Source: an uncultured Eubacteriales bacterium
GTDB taxonomy: Bacteria; Bacillota; Clostridia; Christensenellales; Aristaeellaceae
Reading direction: 5' to 3'
Length of the DNA: 64,000 bases
Assembly (NCBI GenBank): GCA_902777335.1
Contig: CACYTF010000019.1
Span: 37,012 to 101,011 of the forward strand
The notes beneath the pieces were generated by a model, which did not search any database, was not told the origin of the DNA, and was given only the letters and a program-made list of their open reading frames with translations. The first letter of the stretch is position 1. Each line of letters starts with the position of its first letter. The position numbers and the translations under genes are program-made. Of the stretch, positions 33,625-41,756 are shown piece after piece.

Positions 33625-35487
33625 ATGAAGCGATTGGCAAAGCTGACGGTGTTGTTCTGCTTGCTGTGCGCGGTTTGCGCGTGGGTGAGCGCCCTTGCGG
33701 AGGACATGCCGATCGTAAGGGATGAACCCCTGCCGCAGGCCGAAGCCGCCGATCCCGTGGCGGATGAGCGCGCCCGGGTGAAGCACGCCCAGGAGCTTCT
33801 GATCGAACTGCGCTACCTGGCGGGCGGCGCGGACGGCATACTCGGCCCGAACACCGCCATCGCGCTGAAGGCGTTTCAGCTGGACTTCGGCCTGGTCGCC
33901 GACGGCACCCTGAACGACGTGACGCTGCAGGCCCTCGAGGTCCGGGCGGAGAAGGTCGACAACATCAAGGCGCTGCAGCAGCGCCTCATAGACCTGGGCT
34001 ATCTGACCGGCACCGCCGACGGCATCTACGGCGACCATACGCGCAAGGCCGTAAAGCTGTTCCAGTCGCTGAACGCTCTGGAGGCCAGCGGCGAGGTCAA
34101 CGAGGCCACCCGCAGCGCGATCTATGACGAAACCGCGATGCAGCTGCCGGACATGCTGGTGGCGGGCAATACCGGCGACCGCGTCATACAGCTGCAGGAA
34201 AAACTCATCCAATTCGGCTTTTTGAGCGGCGAGGCGGACGGCGTGTACGGCAAGAAGACCTCCGCAGCCATCACCCGCTTCCAGGAGCATCTTTCGCACC
34301 AGGCGGCCTATTCTCAGCTGGACATACTGGCCAACGGCAAGGCGACCCCCGTCACCCAGATGGTGCTGCTGGACCCTTCCTACTCTTCCTATTATACGGA
34401 CATCGCCCCGGGCGAAGAGGCCGGCGAGGTCCAGCGCGTGGAGCGTCGGCTGAAGGGCCTCGGCTATATGGACCGGGACGAGGACACCCACTTTGACGAC
34501 TACGCCGTGACCACGGCCCAGGCCTTCCAGCAGGCCGCCGGGCTGGAGACGGACGTGTACGACAAGCGCTTCATCGACGCGCTGTTCTCCGAATCCGCGC
34601 CCGTGGCCGAGCACTACGTGCCCCATTCCATCGCCGAGGGCGACAGCGGCCTGGCCGTGCGCGAGGTCGAGGAAGCGCTGGCGTTGGCCGGCATGACCAT
34701 CAAGCTGCCCAACGGCCGCTTCGACGCCAAGACGATCAGCGCCCTCACGCGCCTGCACGACTACCTGAAGGCCCAGAACCACCCCGACACGTCGCTGTTC
34801 CTCACGCCCCAGTGGCTGAGCATCGACGCGCAGCAGTGGATACTGAACACGCTGCCCGAGATCGCCGACAAGGCGGATTCCAACAGCGGCAACGCCGAGG
34901 ATGTGCGCCGCGTCCAGCGAAGGCTTCACATGCTGTACTACCTGTCGCGCATCGGCATAGACGGCCGGATGGGCGGCGAATCGCTGAAGGCGCTGAAGCG
35001 GTTCCAGGAGGCGAACGGCCTGCCGGCCACCGGCGAGGTGGACGACGCCACCCGCCGCGCCGTATTCTCCGAAAACGCCGTCTATGATAAGCGCCCCTAC
35101 CGCGTGGAGGTGGATCTGAACCGCCAGCGGGTCTACGTGTTCGCCCTGCAGGACGACGGAAGCTACGAACAGATCAAGACCTTCGTGTGCTCCACAGGCC
35201 TGCACGACGCGACGCCCCGGGGCATCTACCTGGACGGCTTTCCCTGCAACAAGTGGCACTACTTCAAGAAGTACAGCTGCTGGGCCCAGTACTCCTATGA
35301 GATCGAGGGCGACATCATGTTCCACTCGGTGCTGTACAGCGAGCAGGACGAGAACAGCCTGAGGACGGGCTCGGTCAACGCCCTGGGCTCGCGGGCCTCC
35401 CACGGCTGCATCCGCCTGGAGGTGGAGGCGGCCCAATGGCTGTACGAGAACTGCAAGCGCGGCAGCCTGGTCATCGTGATTTACTGA
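33625..35487 (+). CDS. L,D-transpeptidase with multiple peptidoglycan-binding repeats
   Basis: 620 residues. Signal peptide (LTVLFCLLCAVCAWVSALA), then at least four PG_binding_1 repeats (AQELLIELRYLAGGADGILG, ALQQRLIDLGYLTGTADGIYG, LQEKLIQFGFLSGEADGVYG, VQRRLHMLYYLSRIGIDG), then a YkuD catalytic domain ending with HSVLYSEQD and the active-site SHGCIRL. It should form 3-3 cross-links or anchor proteins in peptidoglycan outside the membrane. A second enzyme of the same kind is at 54685. ATG at 33625 with GAAGGAAC upstream. Confidence 0.93.
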   Translation: MKRLAKLTVLFCLLCAVCAWVSALAEDMPIVRDEPLPQAEAADPVADERARVKHAQELLIELRYLAGGADGILGPNTAIALKAFQLDFGLVADGTLNDVTLQALEVRAEKVDNIKALQQRLIDLGYLTGTADGIYGDHTRKAVKLFQSLNALEASGEVNEATRSAIYDETAMQLPDMLVAGNTGDRVIQLQEKLIQFGFLSGEADGVYGKKTSAAITRFQEHLSHQAAYSQLDILANGKATPVTQMVLLDPSYSSYYTDIAPGEEAGEVQRVERRLKGLGYMDRDEDTHFDDYAVTTAQAFQQAAGLETDVYDKRFIDALFSESAPVAEHYVPHSIAEGDSGLAVREVEEALALAGMTIKLPNGRFDAKTISALTRLHDYLKAQNHPDTSLFLTPQWLSIDAQQWILNTLPEIADKADSNSGNAEDVRRVQRRLHMLYYLSRIGIDGRMGGESLKALKRFQEANGLPATGEVDDATRRAVFSENAVYDKRPYRVEVDLNRQRVYVFALQDDGSYEQIKTFVCSTGLHDATPRGIYLDGFPCNKWHYFKKYSCWAQYSYEIEGDIMFHSVLYSEQDENSLRTGSVNALGSRASHGCIRLEVEAAQWLYENCKRGSLVIVIY

Positions 35488-35490
35488 CGA

Positions 35491-35528
35491 AAAAACAGAC
35501 GCCCCGTCGAAACAATCGACGGGGCGTC
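35491..35528 (-). terminator. Terminator of tRNA-Leu
   Basis: GACGCCCCGTCGA (35498-35510), 5-nt loop, TCGACGGGGCGTC (35516-35528); on the minus strand the stem is followed by a T-run (complement of the A-run at 35490-35495). It probably also halts the transpeptidase mRNA. Confidence 0.8.
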
Positions 35529-35541
35529 GCGCTGAGCTAAG

Positions 35542-35621
35542 TGCCGGTGGCCGGACTCGAACCGGCATGGTTTCCCGCCGCATTTTGAGTGCGGTGCGTC
35601 TGCCAATTCCGCCACACCGGC
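35542..35621 (-). tRNA. tRNA-Leu (CAA)
   Basis: On the minus strand: acceptor GCCGGTG/CACCGGC, D-arm with TGGCGGAATTGGCAGACGC, anticodon loop CTCAAAA (CAA), a class II variable arm, T-loop TTCGAGT and discriminator A. CCA is not encoded (CTT follows), unlike the tRNAs at 12.6-13 kb. Confidence 0.92.
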
Positions 35622-35654
35622 GCATAAGAAGGGCCTGTCGCTCAAACAATAACC

Positions 35655-35683
35655 AGTATAGCGCATCGGGCCGAAAAAATCAA
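35655..35683 (-). promoter_or_regulatory. Promoter of tRNA-Leu
   Basis: On the minus strand TTGATT (35683-35678), a 17-nt spacer and TATACT (35660-35655), 33 nt before the tRNA. Confidence 0.75.
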
Positions 35684-35705
35684 GCCCCGTTTGTAAAAAT
35701 GCCAC

Positions 35706-35734
35706 TTTCCAAACGCGATAAAATGAAGTATAAT
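35706..35734 (+). promoter_or_regulatory. Promoter of the sigma/anti-sigma genes
   Basis: TTTCCA (35706-35711), a 17-nt spacer and a perfect TATAAT (35729-35734), 65 nt before the sigma-factor start. No obvious ECF-type (AAC-CGT) promoter was seen, so autoregulation is not evident. Confidence 0.6.
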
Positions 35735-35799
35735 GGGTTCACGGAATCGGACAGATCCAAAAGATGGTCGTCAAGACAGAAGCGGAGGTGACCGGGCCC

Positions 35800-36372
35800 A
35801 TGGAGGAGAGCAGACTGATACAGCGCGCCATGGGCGGCGACGCCGCGTCCTTCAACACCCTGATGGAGGCGCACGAGCGGCGCATGTACGCCGTGGCGCT
35901 GCGCATGTGCGGCAATCACGAGGACGCCCAGGATTGCCTGCAGGAGGCAATGCTGCGCATCTACCGGGCGATTTCCGGCTTCAAGGCGCAATCCTCGTTC
36001 TCCACCTGGGTCTACCGCATCACGATGAACGCCTGCCTGGACGAGCTGCGCAAGCGCAAGAGCCGGCCCAGCACCTCTCTGGACGGCCTGCTGGATTCCG
36101 GATGGTCGCCGGTGGACGGGGGCGAGTCGCCCGAGGGCCACGCGATGCGCCGGGAGATGCGCAAGATGCTGCGGCAGTACATCGGCGAGCTGCCGGAGGA
36201 CATGCGCGCCGCCGTGGTGCTGCGGGACATCGAGGGCTACTCCTACGAGGAGATCGCCGGCATACTGGACGCCAACATGGGAACCGTCAAGTCCCGCATC
36301 AGCCGTGGGCGCGAGCGCCTGCGGGAGAAAATCGGCGGCAGGCCGGAACTTTTTGACAGGCCGGACGTCTAA
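35800..36372 (+). CDS. ECF-type RNA polymerase sigma factor
   Basis: 190 residues with region 2 (FNTLMEAHERRMYAVALRMCGNHEDAQDCLQEAMLRIYRAI, seen as HEDAQDCLQEAML and STWVYRITMNACLDELRKRK) and region 4 (LPEDMRAAVVLRDIEGYSY, then GTVKSRISRGRERLRE). This is a group IV (SigW-like) sigma factor. ATG 35800 is chosen because GGAGGTG lies 9 nt upstream; an ATG at 35764 lacks a site. The gene after it encodes a zinc-finger membrane protein, the expected anti-sigma partner. Inducing signal unknown, probably envelope stress. Confidence 0.9.
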   Translation: MEESRLIQRAMGGDAASFNTLMEAHERRMYAVALRMCGNHEDAQDCLQEAMLRIYRAISGFKAQSSFSTWVYRITMNACLDELRKRKSRPSTSLDGLLDSGWSPVDGGESPEGHAMRREMRKMLRQYIGELPEDMRAAVVLRDIEGYSYEEIAGILDANMGTVKSRISRGRERLREKIGGRPELFDRPDV

Positions 36373-36426
36373 GAAATGCCGATGGGAAGGGATACCCATG
36401 AATCATTGGAGAAGGGAGGGCTTTCA

Positions 36427-37308
36427 TTGAACTGCGAAGCGGTGAAGACATGTCTGGATCTACTGATGGACGGCGAGCTGACCGACCAGCAGCGGCGCGA
36501 TATGGAGGCGCACGGGCGGCAGTGCCCCGAGTGCGCCGAGGCCATTCGGCAGACGAAGCAGCTGAAAGCCCTGATGGAGCAGCTGGAGCCGGAGGTGGAC
36601 GTGCCGCTTGCGGCCCAGGCCAAGTGGCGCGGCGCGGTGCGCGAGGCCGCCAGGCAGAGCCGGAAGAAGCGGCTGTATCGCTGGATCAGCTCGGCCGCCG
36701 CGGCGGTCGTGGTGCTGGTGGGCGTAGGCCTGGCGCTGAATGCGCGCGTCGCACCGAAGGGCGTCGAGACCACCCAGGCGGTGCTTGAGCGCGCCGTTGA
36801 GAGCGAGGCGGTGGAGGAAGCGGACTATGCCGACGAGGCCGAGGAAGCCGCCGTGGCGTATGAGGCCGAAGCGGCCGAAGCCCCGGCGCGCGCGCCGGCC
36901 AAGGCCGCCGGCATGAGCGCGGTTGCCGCCGAAAACGCCGTGATCGAGGCGGACGGCGCCGCCGCCTGTGACGAAGACGATCTGATCGAGATCAACCGGA
37001 GCCCGGACGCGGGCATGTGCGCGGCGGTCGCGCAGAAGACCGCGGCCTATGAGGCGACCATTCGCGTGAAGAACGTGGACGCGGCCTGCCGCCAGATCGA
37101 GGACATCGCCCGGGAATACGAGGGCGAGGCCGACGTGCGGCGGCTGGAGGACGGCGGCGCCAGCATCTACCTGACGCTGGACGCGGTAAACGCCTCGGAC
37201 CTGATCGCGGCCATAGCGCACCTGAACGCCGGAGAGGACGCGCTGGAGCTGCCCGTACAGCCGGACGACCAGGTGCTGCAGATCATGCTAACGGTCGTCG
37301 GCGAATGA
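36427..37308 (+). CDS. Anti-sigma factor with zinc finger and DUF4349-like exported part
   Basis: 293 residues. The N-terminal ZAS domain has a Cys near residue 3 and HGRQCPEC (H-x3-C-x2-C), binding the neighbouring sigma factor. One membrane helix (AAAAVVVLVGVGLALNA, about 90-106) is followed by an extracytoplasmic Ala/Glu-rich linker and a DUF4349-like domain (YEATIRVKNVDAACRQIEDI, YLTLDAVNASDL). TTG at 36427 is preferred: GGGAGGG lies 6 nt upstream and the protein then starts at the ZAS domain. ATG at 36376 has no site. The exported domain probably senses envelope state and triggers release of the sigma factor. Confidence 0.8.
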   Translation: MNCEAVKTCLDLLMDGELTDQQRRDMEAHGRQCPECAEAIRQTKQLKALMEQLEPEVDVPLAAQAKWRGAVREAARQSRKKRLYRWISSAAAAVVVLVGVGLALNARVAPKGVETTQAVLERAVESEAVEEADYADEAEEAAVAYEAEAAEAPARAPAKAAGMSAVAAENAVIEADGAAACDEDDLIEINRSPDAGMCAAVAQKTAAYEATIRVKNVDAACRQIEDIAREYEGEADVRRLEDGGASIYLTLDAVNASDLIAAIAHLNAGEDALELPVQPDDQVLQIMLTVVGE

Positions 37309-37368
37309 CCCCGGATCCCTGAGCCCCGTTCCCATCGGCAATAACGGAAAAAGGGAGGGAACGGAAAC

Positions 37369-38058
37369 ATGAAGACGAGAATCATAGCACTTATCGTCGC
37401 GGCAATGCTGCTTGTCACCTGCGCGGGCGCGCTGGCCGAGCGCACCATCACCGTGCAGGGCGTCGGCACCGTGAAGGTGGACGCTGACCGCGTGGAGATC
37501 AACCTGGGCGTGCGCGACATCGCCGGCGACGTGGTCGCGGCCCAGAGCGCCATCAACGAGAAGATCGACAAGGTCATCGAGGCGATCCGGGGGATGGGGG
37601 AATGCGTGGTCTCCATCAGCACCAACGGCATCGGCATCTACCCCAACTACAGCTATGACGACGGCGAGAGCATCGTCGGCTACACCGCCTACAACAGCGT
37701 CGCCGTGATACTGTCGGACGTGGACGCCGCGGGCAAGTGCATCGACACGGCCTTCGCCGCCGGCGCCAACAGCCTGGACTATGTCAGCTTTTCCGCCGCG
37801 AACACCGCGGAGGCCTCCGACAAGGCTCTGGCTCTGGCCATCGAGAGCGCCGCGCACAAGGCCCAGGTGCTGGCGGAGGCCGCCGGCGTGAAGCTGGGCG
37901 ACATCCTCGAGATCCGCGACAGCAACGACACCGGCTACTACGCCAACGAGAGCTTCGCCCTGACCGAGGAACACGCGGGCGGGGAAGACACGAAGGTGCT
38001 GGCCTCGCAGCAGGCGGTGAACGCCGTCATCACCATAACCTACGCGCTTTCGGATTGA
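37369..38058 (+). CDS. Exported SIMPL-domain (DUF541) protein
   Basis: 229 residues. Signal peptide (IIALIVAAMLLVTCAGALA), then RTITVQGVGTVKVDADRVEI, characteristic of the SIMPL/DUF541 family, with YTAYNSVAVIL and ALAIESAAHKAQVLAEAAGV. Family members are periplasmic or secreted proteins of uncertain function, often tied to oxidative or envelope stress. It follows the anti-sigma gene by 60 nt in the same direction with GGGAGGGAACGG before the ATG, so it may be part of that regulon. Confidence 0.88.
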   Translation: MKTRIIALIVAAMLLVTCAGALAERTITVQGVGTVKVDADRVEINLGVRDIAGDVVAAQSAINEKIDKVIEAIRGMGECVVSISTNGIGIYPNYSYDDGESIVGYTAYNSVAVILSDVDAAGKCIDTAFAAGANSLDYVSFSAANTAEASDKALALAIESAAHKAQVLAEAAGVKLGDILEIRDSNDTGYYANESFALTEEHAGGEDTKVLASQQAVNAVITITYALSD

Positions 38059-38093
38059 TCGGGTGCGGTCAACGTAAAATGTCGCCGCCGCCC

Positions 38094-38122
38094 TTGCGCG
38101 TAAGGCCCGTATCGGCTATAAT
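38094..38122 (+). promoter_or_regulatory. Promoter of the DUF1292 gene
   Basis: TTGCGC (38094-38099), a 17-nt spacer and TATAAT (38117-38122). Confidence 0.7.
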
Positions 38123-38176
38123 GTCGGGGCGGGGCAGTGCGCCCTGTACTACGTTTGATTGGAGGCCAAGTTCCGC

Positions 38177-38479
38177 ATGGATGAGGATAGGGATCTTGTC
38201 GTGGTTGAGGACGACGAGGGCAATGAGTTGACACTGGAAGTTCTGGATTACCTGGCTTACGAGGGCAAGGAATACGCGCTTCTTACCGAGTACGTCGAGG
38301 ACGACGACGGGGAAGAGGACGACGACGAGCCCATCGAGGCGTACATCATGGAGGTGCGCCCCGTCGGCGAGGATCAGGAGGAGTTCGTGCCCGTGGACGA
38401 CGACCTGGCCGAGGAGCTGCTCCGGATCTTCGAGTCCGAGGACTTCGACGACGACGTCTTCGACGACGAGGAAGAATAA
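38177..38479 (+). CDS. Acidic DUF1292 protein (YrzB-like)
   Basis: 100 residues, strongly acidic. The core EDDEGNELTLEVLDYLAYEGKEYALL (here split: EGNELTLEVLDYL, YEGKEYALLTEY) and IMEVRPVGEDQEEFVPVDD are the DUF1292 signature of Bacillota. Function unknown; it is usually near the Holliday-junction resolvase gene yqgF and the alaS region, which are not present here. The C-terminus is a run of Asp and Glu. The ATG at 38177 has GGAGG 11 nt upstream. Monocistronic, with promoter and terminator of its own. Confidence 0.85.
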   Translation: MDEDRDLVVVEDDEGNELTLEVLDYLAYEGKEYALLTEYVEDDDGEEDDDEPIEAYIMEVRPVGEDQEEFVPVDDDLAEELLRIFESEDFDDDVFDDEEE

Positions 38480-38492
38480 GACCAGACGACAC

Positions 38493-38528
38493 GAAAGGGG
38501 CTTTGCATGTGAATGCAAAGCCCCTTTC
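38493..38528. terminator. Bidirectional terminator, 16-bp palindrome
   Basis: GAAAGGGGCTTTGCAT, GTGA loop and its perfect complement, between the DUF1292 gene and the convergent glycosyltransferase gene. Confidence 0.8.
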
Positions 38529-38538
38529 ACATGGACGC

Positions 38539-39642
38539 TTACCGGTCCAGGGGTTTGATGATGTCGTTCAGCAGCTTTGCCGTCTCCGCCGCCACGTCGG
38601 TGGGCACGTAGGCCCGCTGGGCGGCGCGCATTTCACGAATCTGCGCCTGGTCGTCGGCGAACAGCGCGTCCAGGCAGGCCGGAAGGTCCTCCGGGGTGGG
38701 GCAGTACTTCGCCACGCCGTGGGCCTGCAGCAGGTCCGGGTTGTGCAGCTCCTGCCCGGCCAGCTGGCCGAAGAGTATCAGCGGCACGTTCAGCACTATG
38801 GCCTCCATGGCGGCGTTCGGGCTGGCCCGCATGATCAGCACGTCGCTGCCGGCCATCACGTTCTGAACGTCCTCCACAAAGCCCATGGCGTTCAGCCGCC
38901 CGTGGTACTTCTTCGCGAAGCCCTCCCGCAGCTTCTTGCGCAGCTTCTTGTTGCGGCCGCAGATCACGTTGACGTGGGCGTCGGTGTGCTTGAGCAGTAT
39001 GCGGGTGACCGTGCGCATGATGCCGCTGCCCTCCGAGCCGCTCATCACGGTGATGACGGTGCCCTCATGCGGCGCGGGCTTGGGCACGTTCATAAAGCGC
39101 TTGCGCACCGGAAAGCCCACCTGGATCACCTTTTCGGGGTCCACGCCGTGGGCGATGGTGTAGTCGTAGGCCTCCTTGGAGGGGGCGAAGGTCAGGTCGA
39201 TGCGCGGGTCAAACCAGAAGTCCGCGATGTCCACCAGGTCCACCTCGTGGGCATAGAACGGTATGTTCAGCCCGGCCTCCTGTAATACGTCCAGCACCGT
39301 GCCCACGAAGATCGGGTGCACGGTGAGTATGGCGTCCGGCTTGAATTCGTCCAGCAGCGCCAACAGCCGCCCCTTGATGACCGACGCCACCAGCCGGGTG
39401 AGGGGCCTTAAAAGGGCCTTGCCCGCGGCGTAGTTCCACTCCCAGGCCTTGCCGGGCATGCGGGTGATGGGGCCGTAGGTGTATTCCGCCATGTACTGCT
39501 CCACCCGGTTCATCAGGCAGAAGCCGTCTATGGTCTTCACTTCGATATCGCCGTAGATCGCCAGGCGCTCCCCGAGGGCGTCGGCGACGCTCTTGTGCCC
39601 GTGGCCGGTGAACAGCGCGGACAGTATCAGCAGCTTGCGCAT
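38539..39642 (-). CDS. MGDG-synthase/UgtP-type glycosyltransferase
   Basis: 367 residues. Nucleotide-sugar-dependent transferase of the GT28 fold: LSALFTGHGHKSVADAL near the N-terminus (lipid-acceptor loop), ILTVHPIFVGTV, the linker VITVMSGSEGSG and the donor site MRASPNAAMEAIVLNVP. Family members make mono- or diglucosyl/galactosyl-diacylglycerol at the membrane. It overlaps the CrtO-like gene by 16 nt, so both are coupled; the pair could build an acylated glycolipid. Ribosome site GAGGAT within the upstream gene. Confidence 0.85.
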   Translation of the reverse strand: MRKLLILSALFTGHGHKSVADALGERLAIYGDIEVKTIDGFCLMNRVEQYMAEYTYGPITRMPGKAWEWNYAAGKALLRPLTRLVASVIKGRLLALLDEFKPDAILTVHPIFVGTVLDVLQEAGLNIPFYAHEVDLVDIADFWFDPRIDLTFAPSKEAYDYTIAHGVDPEKVIQVGFPVRKRFMNVPKPAPHEGTVITVMSGSEGSGIMRTVTRILLKHTDAHVNVICGRNKKLRKKLREGFAKKYHGRLNAMGFVEDVQNVMAGSDVLIMRASPNAAMEAIVLNVPLILFGQLAGQELHNPDLLQAHGVAKYCPTPEDLPACLDALFADDQAQIREMRAAQRAYVPTDVAAETAKLLNDIIKPLDR

Positions 39643-40226
39643 TTTTCAATCCTCTTCAGTATCATCATTATACGCGGGCGGTTGTAGCGCTGGATCATGA
39701 CATGGCTCAGATTGCTCAGCGCGTAGCCGCAGGATATGGCCACGCCGTACCAGCCTTCGATCAGGCAGGCGAATACCGGGCTGAGCAGCGTAAGGGCCCA
39801 GTGGATCAGCTCCGCGTTGCACATTTCAAGCACCAGCCGGCGCAGGTGGGCAGGGTCCCGGGACATCGTATGCTGCTTGGGAAACGCCCGGCCCATCATG
39901 CGGCTCATGTCCAGGGTGTGCGTCTTGCGCCAGCGGATGCCGAATTTTTCGTAGACGAGGCCGTTCTTCTCCCAGGCATAGCACCTGAAGGGAAAGCGCT
40001 CCGGGTCGTACATGGAACGGGGCAGGCTTTCGCCGATGTAGAAGGTGGGTATGCCGATGATCCCCACGATGGAGGCCATCCTGAGAAACACGAACAGGGG
40101 CTTGAAAAGATGGGCGAGGCGCTCGCCGCCGGTCAGCACAAACAGGGCGACGCACAGCGCAAACAGCGCCAGCATCACCAGCGTGCTCAGATCAAACCGC
40201 TTCCTCTTCGGCTGTGTCTCTTCCAT
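39627..40226 (-). CDS. CrtO-like membrane acyltransferase family protein
   Basis: 199 residues with four likely membrane segments (LVMLALFALCVALFVL, IVGIIGIPTFYIG, LTLLSPVFACLIEGWYG, AISCGYALSNL). The C-terminal word MIQRYNRPRIMMIL, with ELIHWAL and AWEKNGLVYEKFGIRWRK, matches the pattern of the glycosyl-4,4'-diaponeurosporenoate acyltransferase (CrtO) family of Bacillota. No carotenoid genes are nearby, so the acceptor is more likely the glycolipid made by the overlapping glycosyltransferase. ATG at 40226 with GGAGG 9 nt upstream. Confidence 0.65.
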   Translation of the reverse strand: MEETQPKRKRFDLSTLVMLALFALCVALFVLTGGERLAHLFKPLFVFLRMASIVGIIGIPTFYIGESLPRSMYDPERFPFRCYAWEKNGLVYEKFGIRWRKTHTLDMSRMMGRAFPKQHTMSRDPAHLRRLVLEMCNAELIHWALTLLSPVFACLIEGWYGVAISCGYALSNLSHVMIQRYNRPRIMMILKRIEKCASC

Positions 40227-40274
40227 GGTCCTGGCCTCCGTCGGTGTACTCTCAAAACAGACTGCATCTTCTCT

Positions 40275-40303
40275 ATTTTACCCGATGCGGATGTAAAATG
40301 CAA
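40275..40303 (-). promoter_or_regulatory. Promoter of the acyltransferase-glycosyltransferase pair
   Basis: On the minus strand TTGCAT (40303-40298), a 17-nt spacer and TAAAAT (40280-40275). Confidence 0.7.
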
Positions 40304-40386
40304 CAGGCTGGAAGTGATGATTGGGAAAAATATATGCCCTGTGACCATGGTAAAGTAAAAAACTCGAAAACACATGGCCGTGGCGC

Positions 40387-40415
40387 TTGACAACAAATAC
40401 TACTGATTGTATAGT
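40387..40415 (+). promoter_or_regulatory. Promoter of the liv operon
   Basis: Perfect TTGACA (40387-40392), a 17-nt spacer and TATAGT (40410-40415); probably strong, as suits a binding-protein gene. Confidence 0.85.
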
Positions 40416-40475
40416 AACGTCTAACGATATGCGCGCATGCGCGCGTACCGCAATTTCATTCGGGAGGAATGCACT

Positions 40476-41615
40476 ATGAAGTTCAACAAGGCAATCGTTG
40501 CGATGATCCTCGCGATCGTGATGGTCATGGGCCTGGCCTGTGGCGCCATGGCTGAGGGCGCCCTGAAGATCGGCGTCATCGGGCCGTTCACCGGCGCCGC
40601 CGCGATCTACGGCAACGCCTGCAAGTACGGCGCTCAGGTCGCCGCAGAGCAGATCAACGCCCAGGGCGGCCTGCAGATCGAGTTGCTGGAGGAGGACGAC
40701 GAGCACGACGCCGAGAAGTCCCTGAACGCCTACAACAAGGTGCTGGACGAGGGCGCTCAGATGATCGCCGGTACCACCACCACCACCCCCTGCATCGCGG
40801 TGGGCGCGCAGGCCAATGAGGACCGCGTGTTCATGCTGACCCCCTCCGCCTCCTCTCCGGACGTCACCGACGGCAAGGACAACGTGTTCCAGGTGTGCTT
40901 CACCGATCCCGCGCAGGGCACCGCTTCCGCGCAGTACATCAAGGAGCACGCGCTGGGCGAGAAGGTCGCCATCATCTACAACAACGCCGACGCCTATTCC
41001 ACCGGCATCTACAACACCTTCGTGGAGGAGGCCGCGACCCAGGGCCTGGAGATCGTGTCCACCAGCACCTTCACCGATGAGACGGTTGACTTCAACCAGT
41101 ATGTCTCCGACGCCAAGGAAGCCGGCGCCGACCTGGTGTTCCTGCCCATCTACTACACCCCCGCTTCCCTGATCCTGGCGGCCGCCAAGAGCATGGACTA
41201 CGCGCCGGTGTTCTTCGGCGTGGACGGCATGGACGGCATCCTGACCATGGAGGGCTTTGACGCCTCCCTGGCCGAGGGCGTGTTCATGCTGACCCCCTTC
41301 TCCGCCGACGCCCAGGACGAGCGCACCCAGGCCTTCGTCGAGAGCTACAAGGCGCTGACCGGCGAGATCCCGAACCAGTTCGCCGCCGACTGCTATGACG
41401 CCGTGTACGCGCTGTATGCCGCTTCCCAGAACGCCGGCATCGACGCCGACACCTCCGTCGAGGACGCCTGCGAGCTGCTGATCGCTCAGTTCACCGGTGA
41501 CTTCCAGGTCGAGGGCCTGACCGGCACCATGACCTGGGACGCCAGCGGCGCGGTCACCAAGACCCCCACCGCCGTCGTCATCAAGGACGGCGCCTACGTC
41601 GGCTTCAACGACTGA
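40476..41615 (+). CDS. livK: Branched-chain amino acid ABC transporter, binding protein
   Basis: 379 residues of the periplasmic-binding-protein type I fold (LivK/BraC). Signal sequence to about residue 26 (VMGLACGAMA), which includes a Cys that could be lipidated. Then LKIGVIGPFTGAAAIYGNA, VIAGTTTTTPCIAVG-like ligand region, VAIIYNNADAYSTGIYNTF and FFGVDGMDGI. It captures Leu/Ile/Val or related ligands outside the cell and delivers them to LivHM. GGGAGGAA precedes the ATG at 40476. First gene of livKHMGF; stem-loops after it may favour its higher expression. Confidence 0.93.
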   Translation: MKFNKAIVAMILAIVMVMGLACGAMAEGALKIGVIGPFTGAAAIYGNACKYGAQVAAEQINAQGGLQIELLEEDDEHDAEKSLNAYNKVLDEGAQMIAGTTTTTPCIAVGAQANEDRVFMLTPSASSPDVTDGKDNVFQVCFTDPAQGTASAQYIKEHALGEKVAIIYNNADAYSTGIYNTFVEEAATQGLEIVSTSTFTDETVDFNQYVSDAKEAGADLVFLPIYYTPASLILAAAKSMDYAPVFFGVDGMDGILTMEGFDASLAEGVFMLTPFSADAQDERTQAFVESYKALTGEIPNQFAADCYDAVYALYAASQNAGIDADTSVEDACELLIAQFTGDFQVEGLTGTMTWDASGAVTKTPTAVVIKDGAYVGFND

Positions 41616-41635
41616 TCGAAGCGCGCGCGTGCCGA

Positions 41636-41656
41636 GCCCCGGCGCATTGCCGGGGC
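41636..41656 (+). other. Stem-loop after livK
   Basis: GCCCCGGC, GCATT, GCCGGGGC without a U-tract: a typical intercistronic hairpin that would stabilise the livK mRNA 3' end or partly terminate transcription. Confidence 0.6.
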
Positions 41657-41674
41657 CCGGCATGACAATGCCAG

Positions 41675-41727
41675 AGGTAACTGACGATTGTCAATACGAA
41701 TTCGGTGTTGGCGATGGTCAGTTACCT
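41675..41727. repeat. Inverted repeat between livK and livH
   Basis: AGGTAACTGAC (41675-41685) and GTCAGTTACCT (41717-41727) are perfect complements. The inner sequences continue to pair imperfectly (ATTGTCAA with TGTTGGCGAT) around a 9-nt loop. No start codon or T-run follows directly. It may be a regulatory hairpin or a protein site before livH. Confidence 0.7.
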
Positions 41728-41756
41728 TAAAATCGTTTTACGAGGAGCTGGAACAC

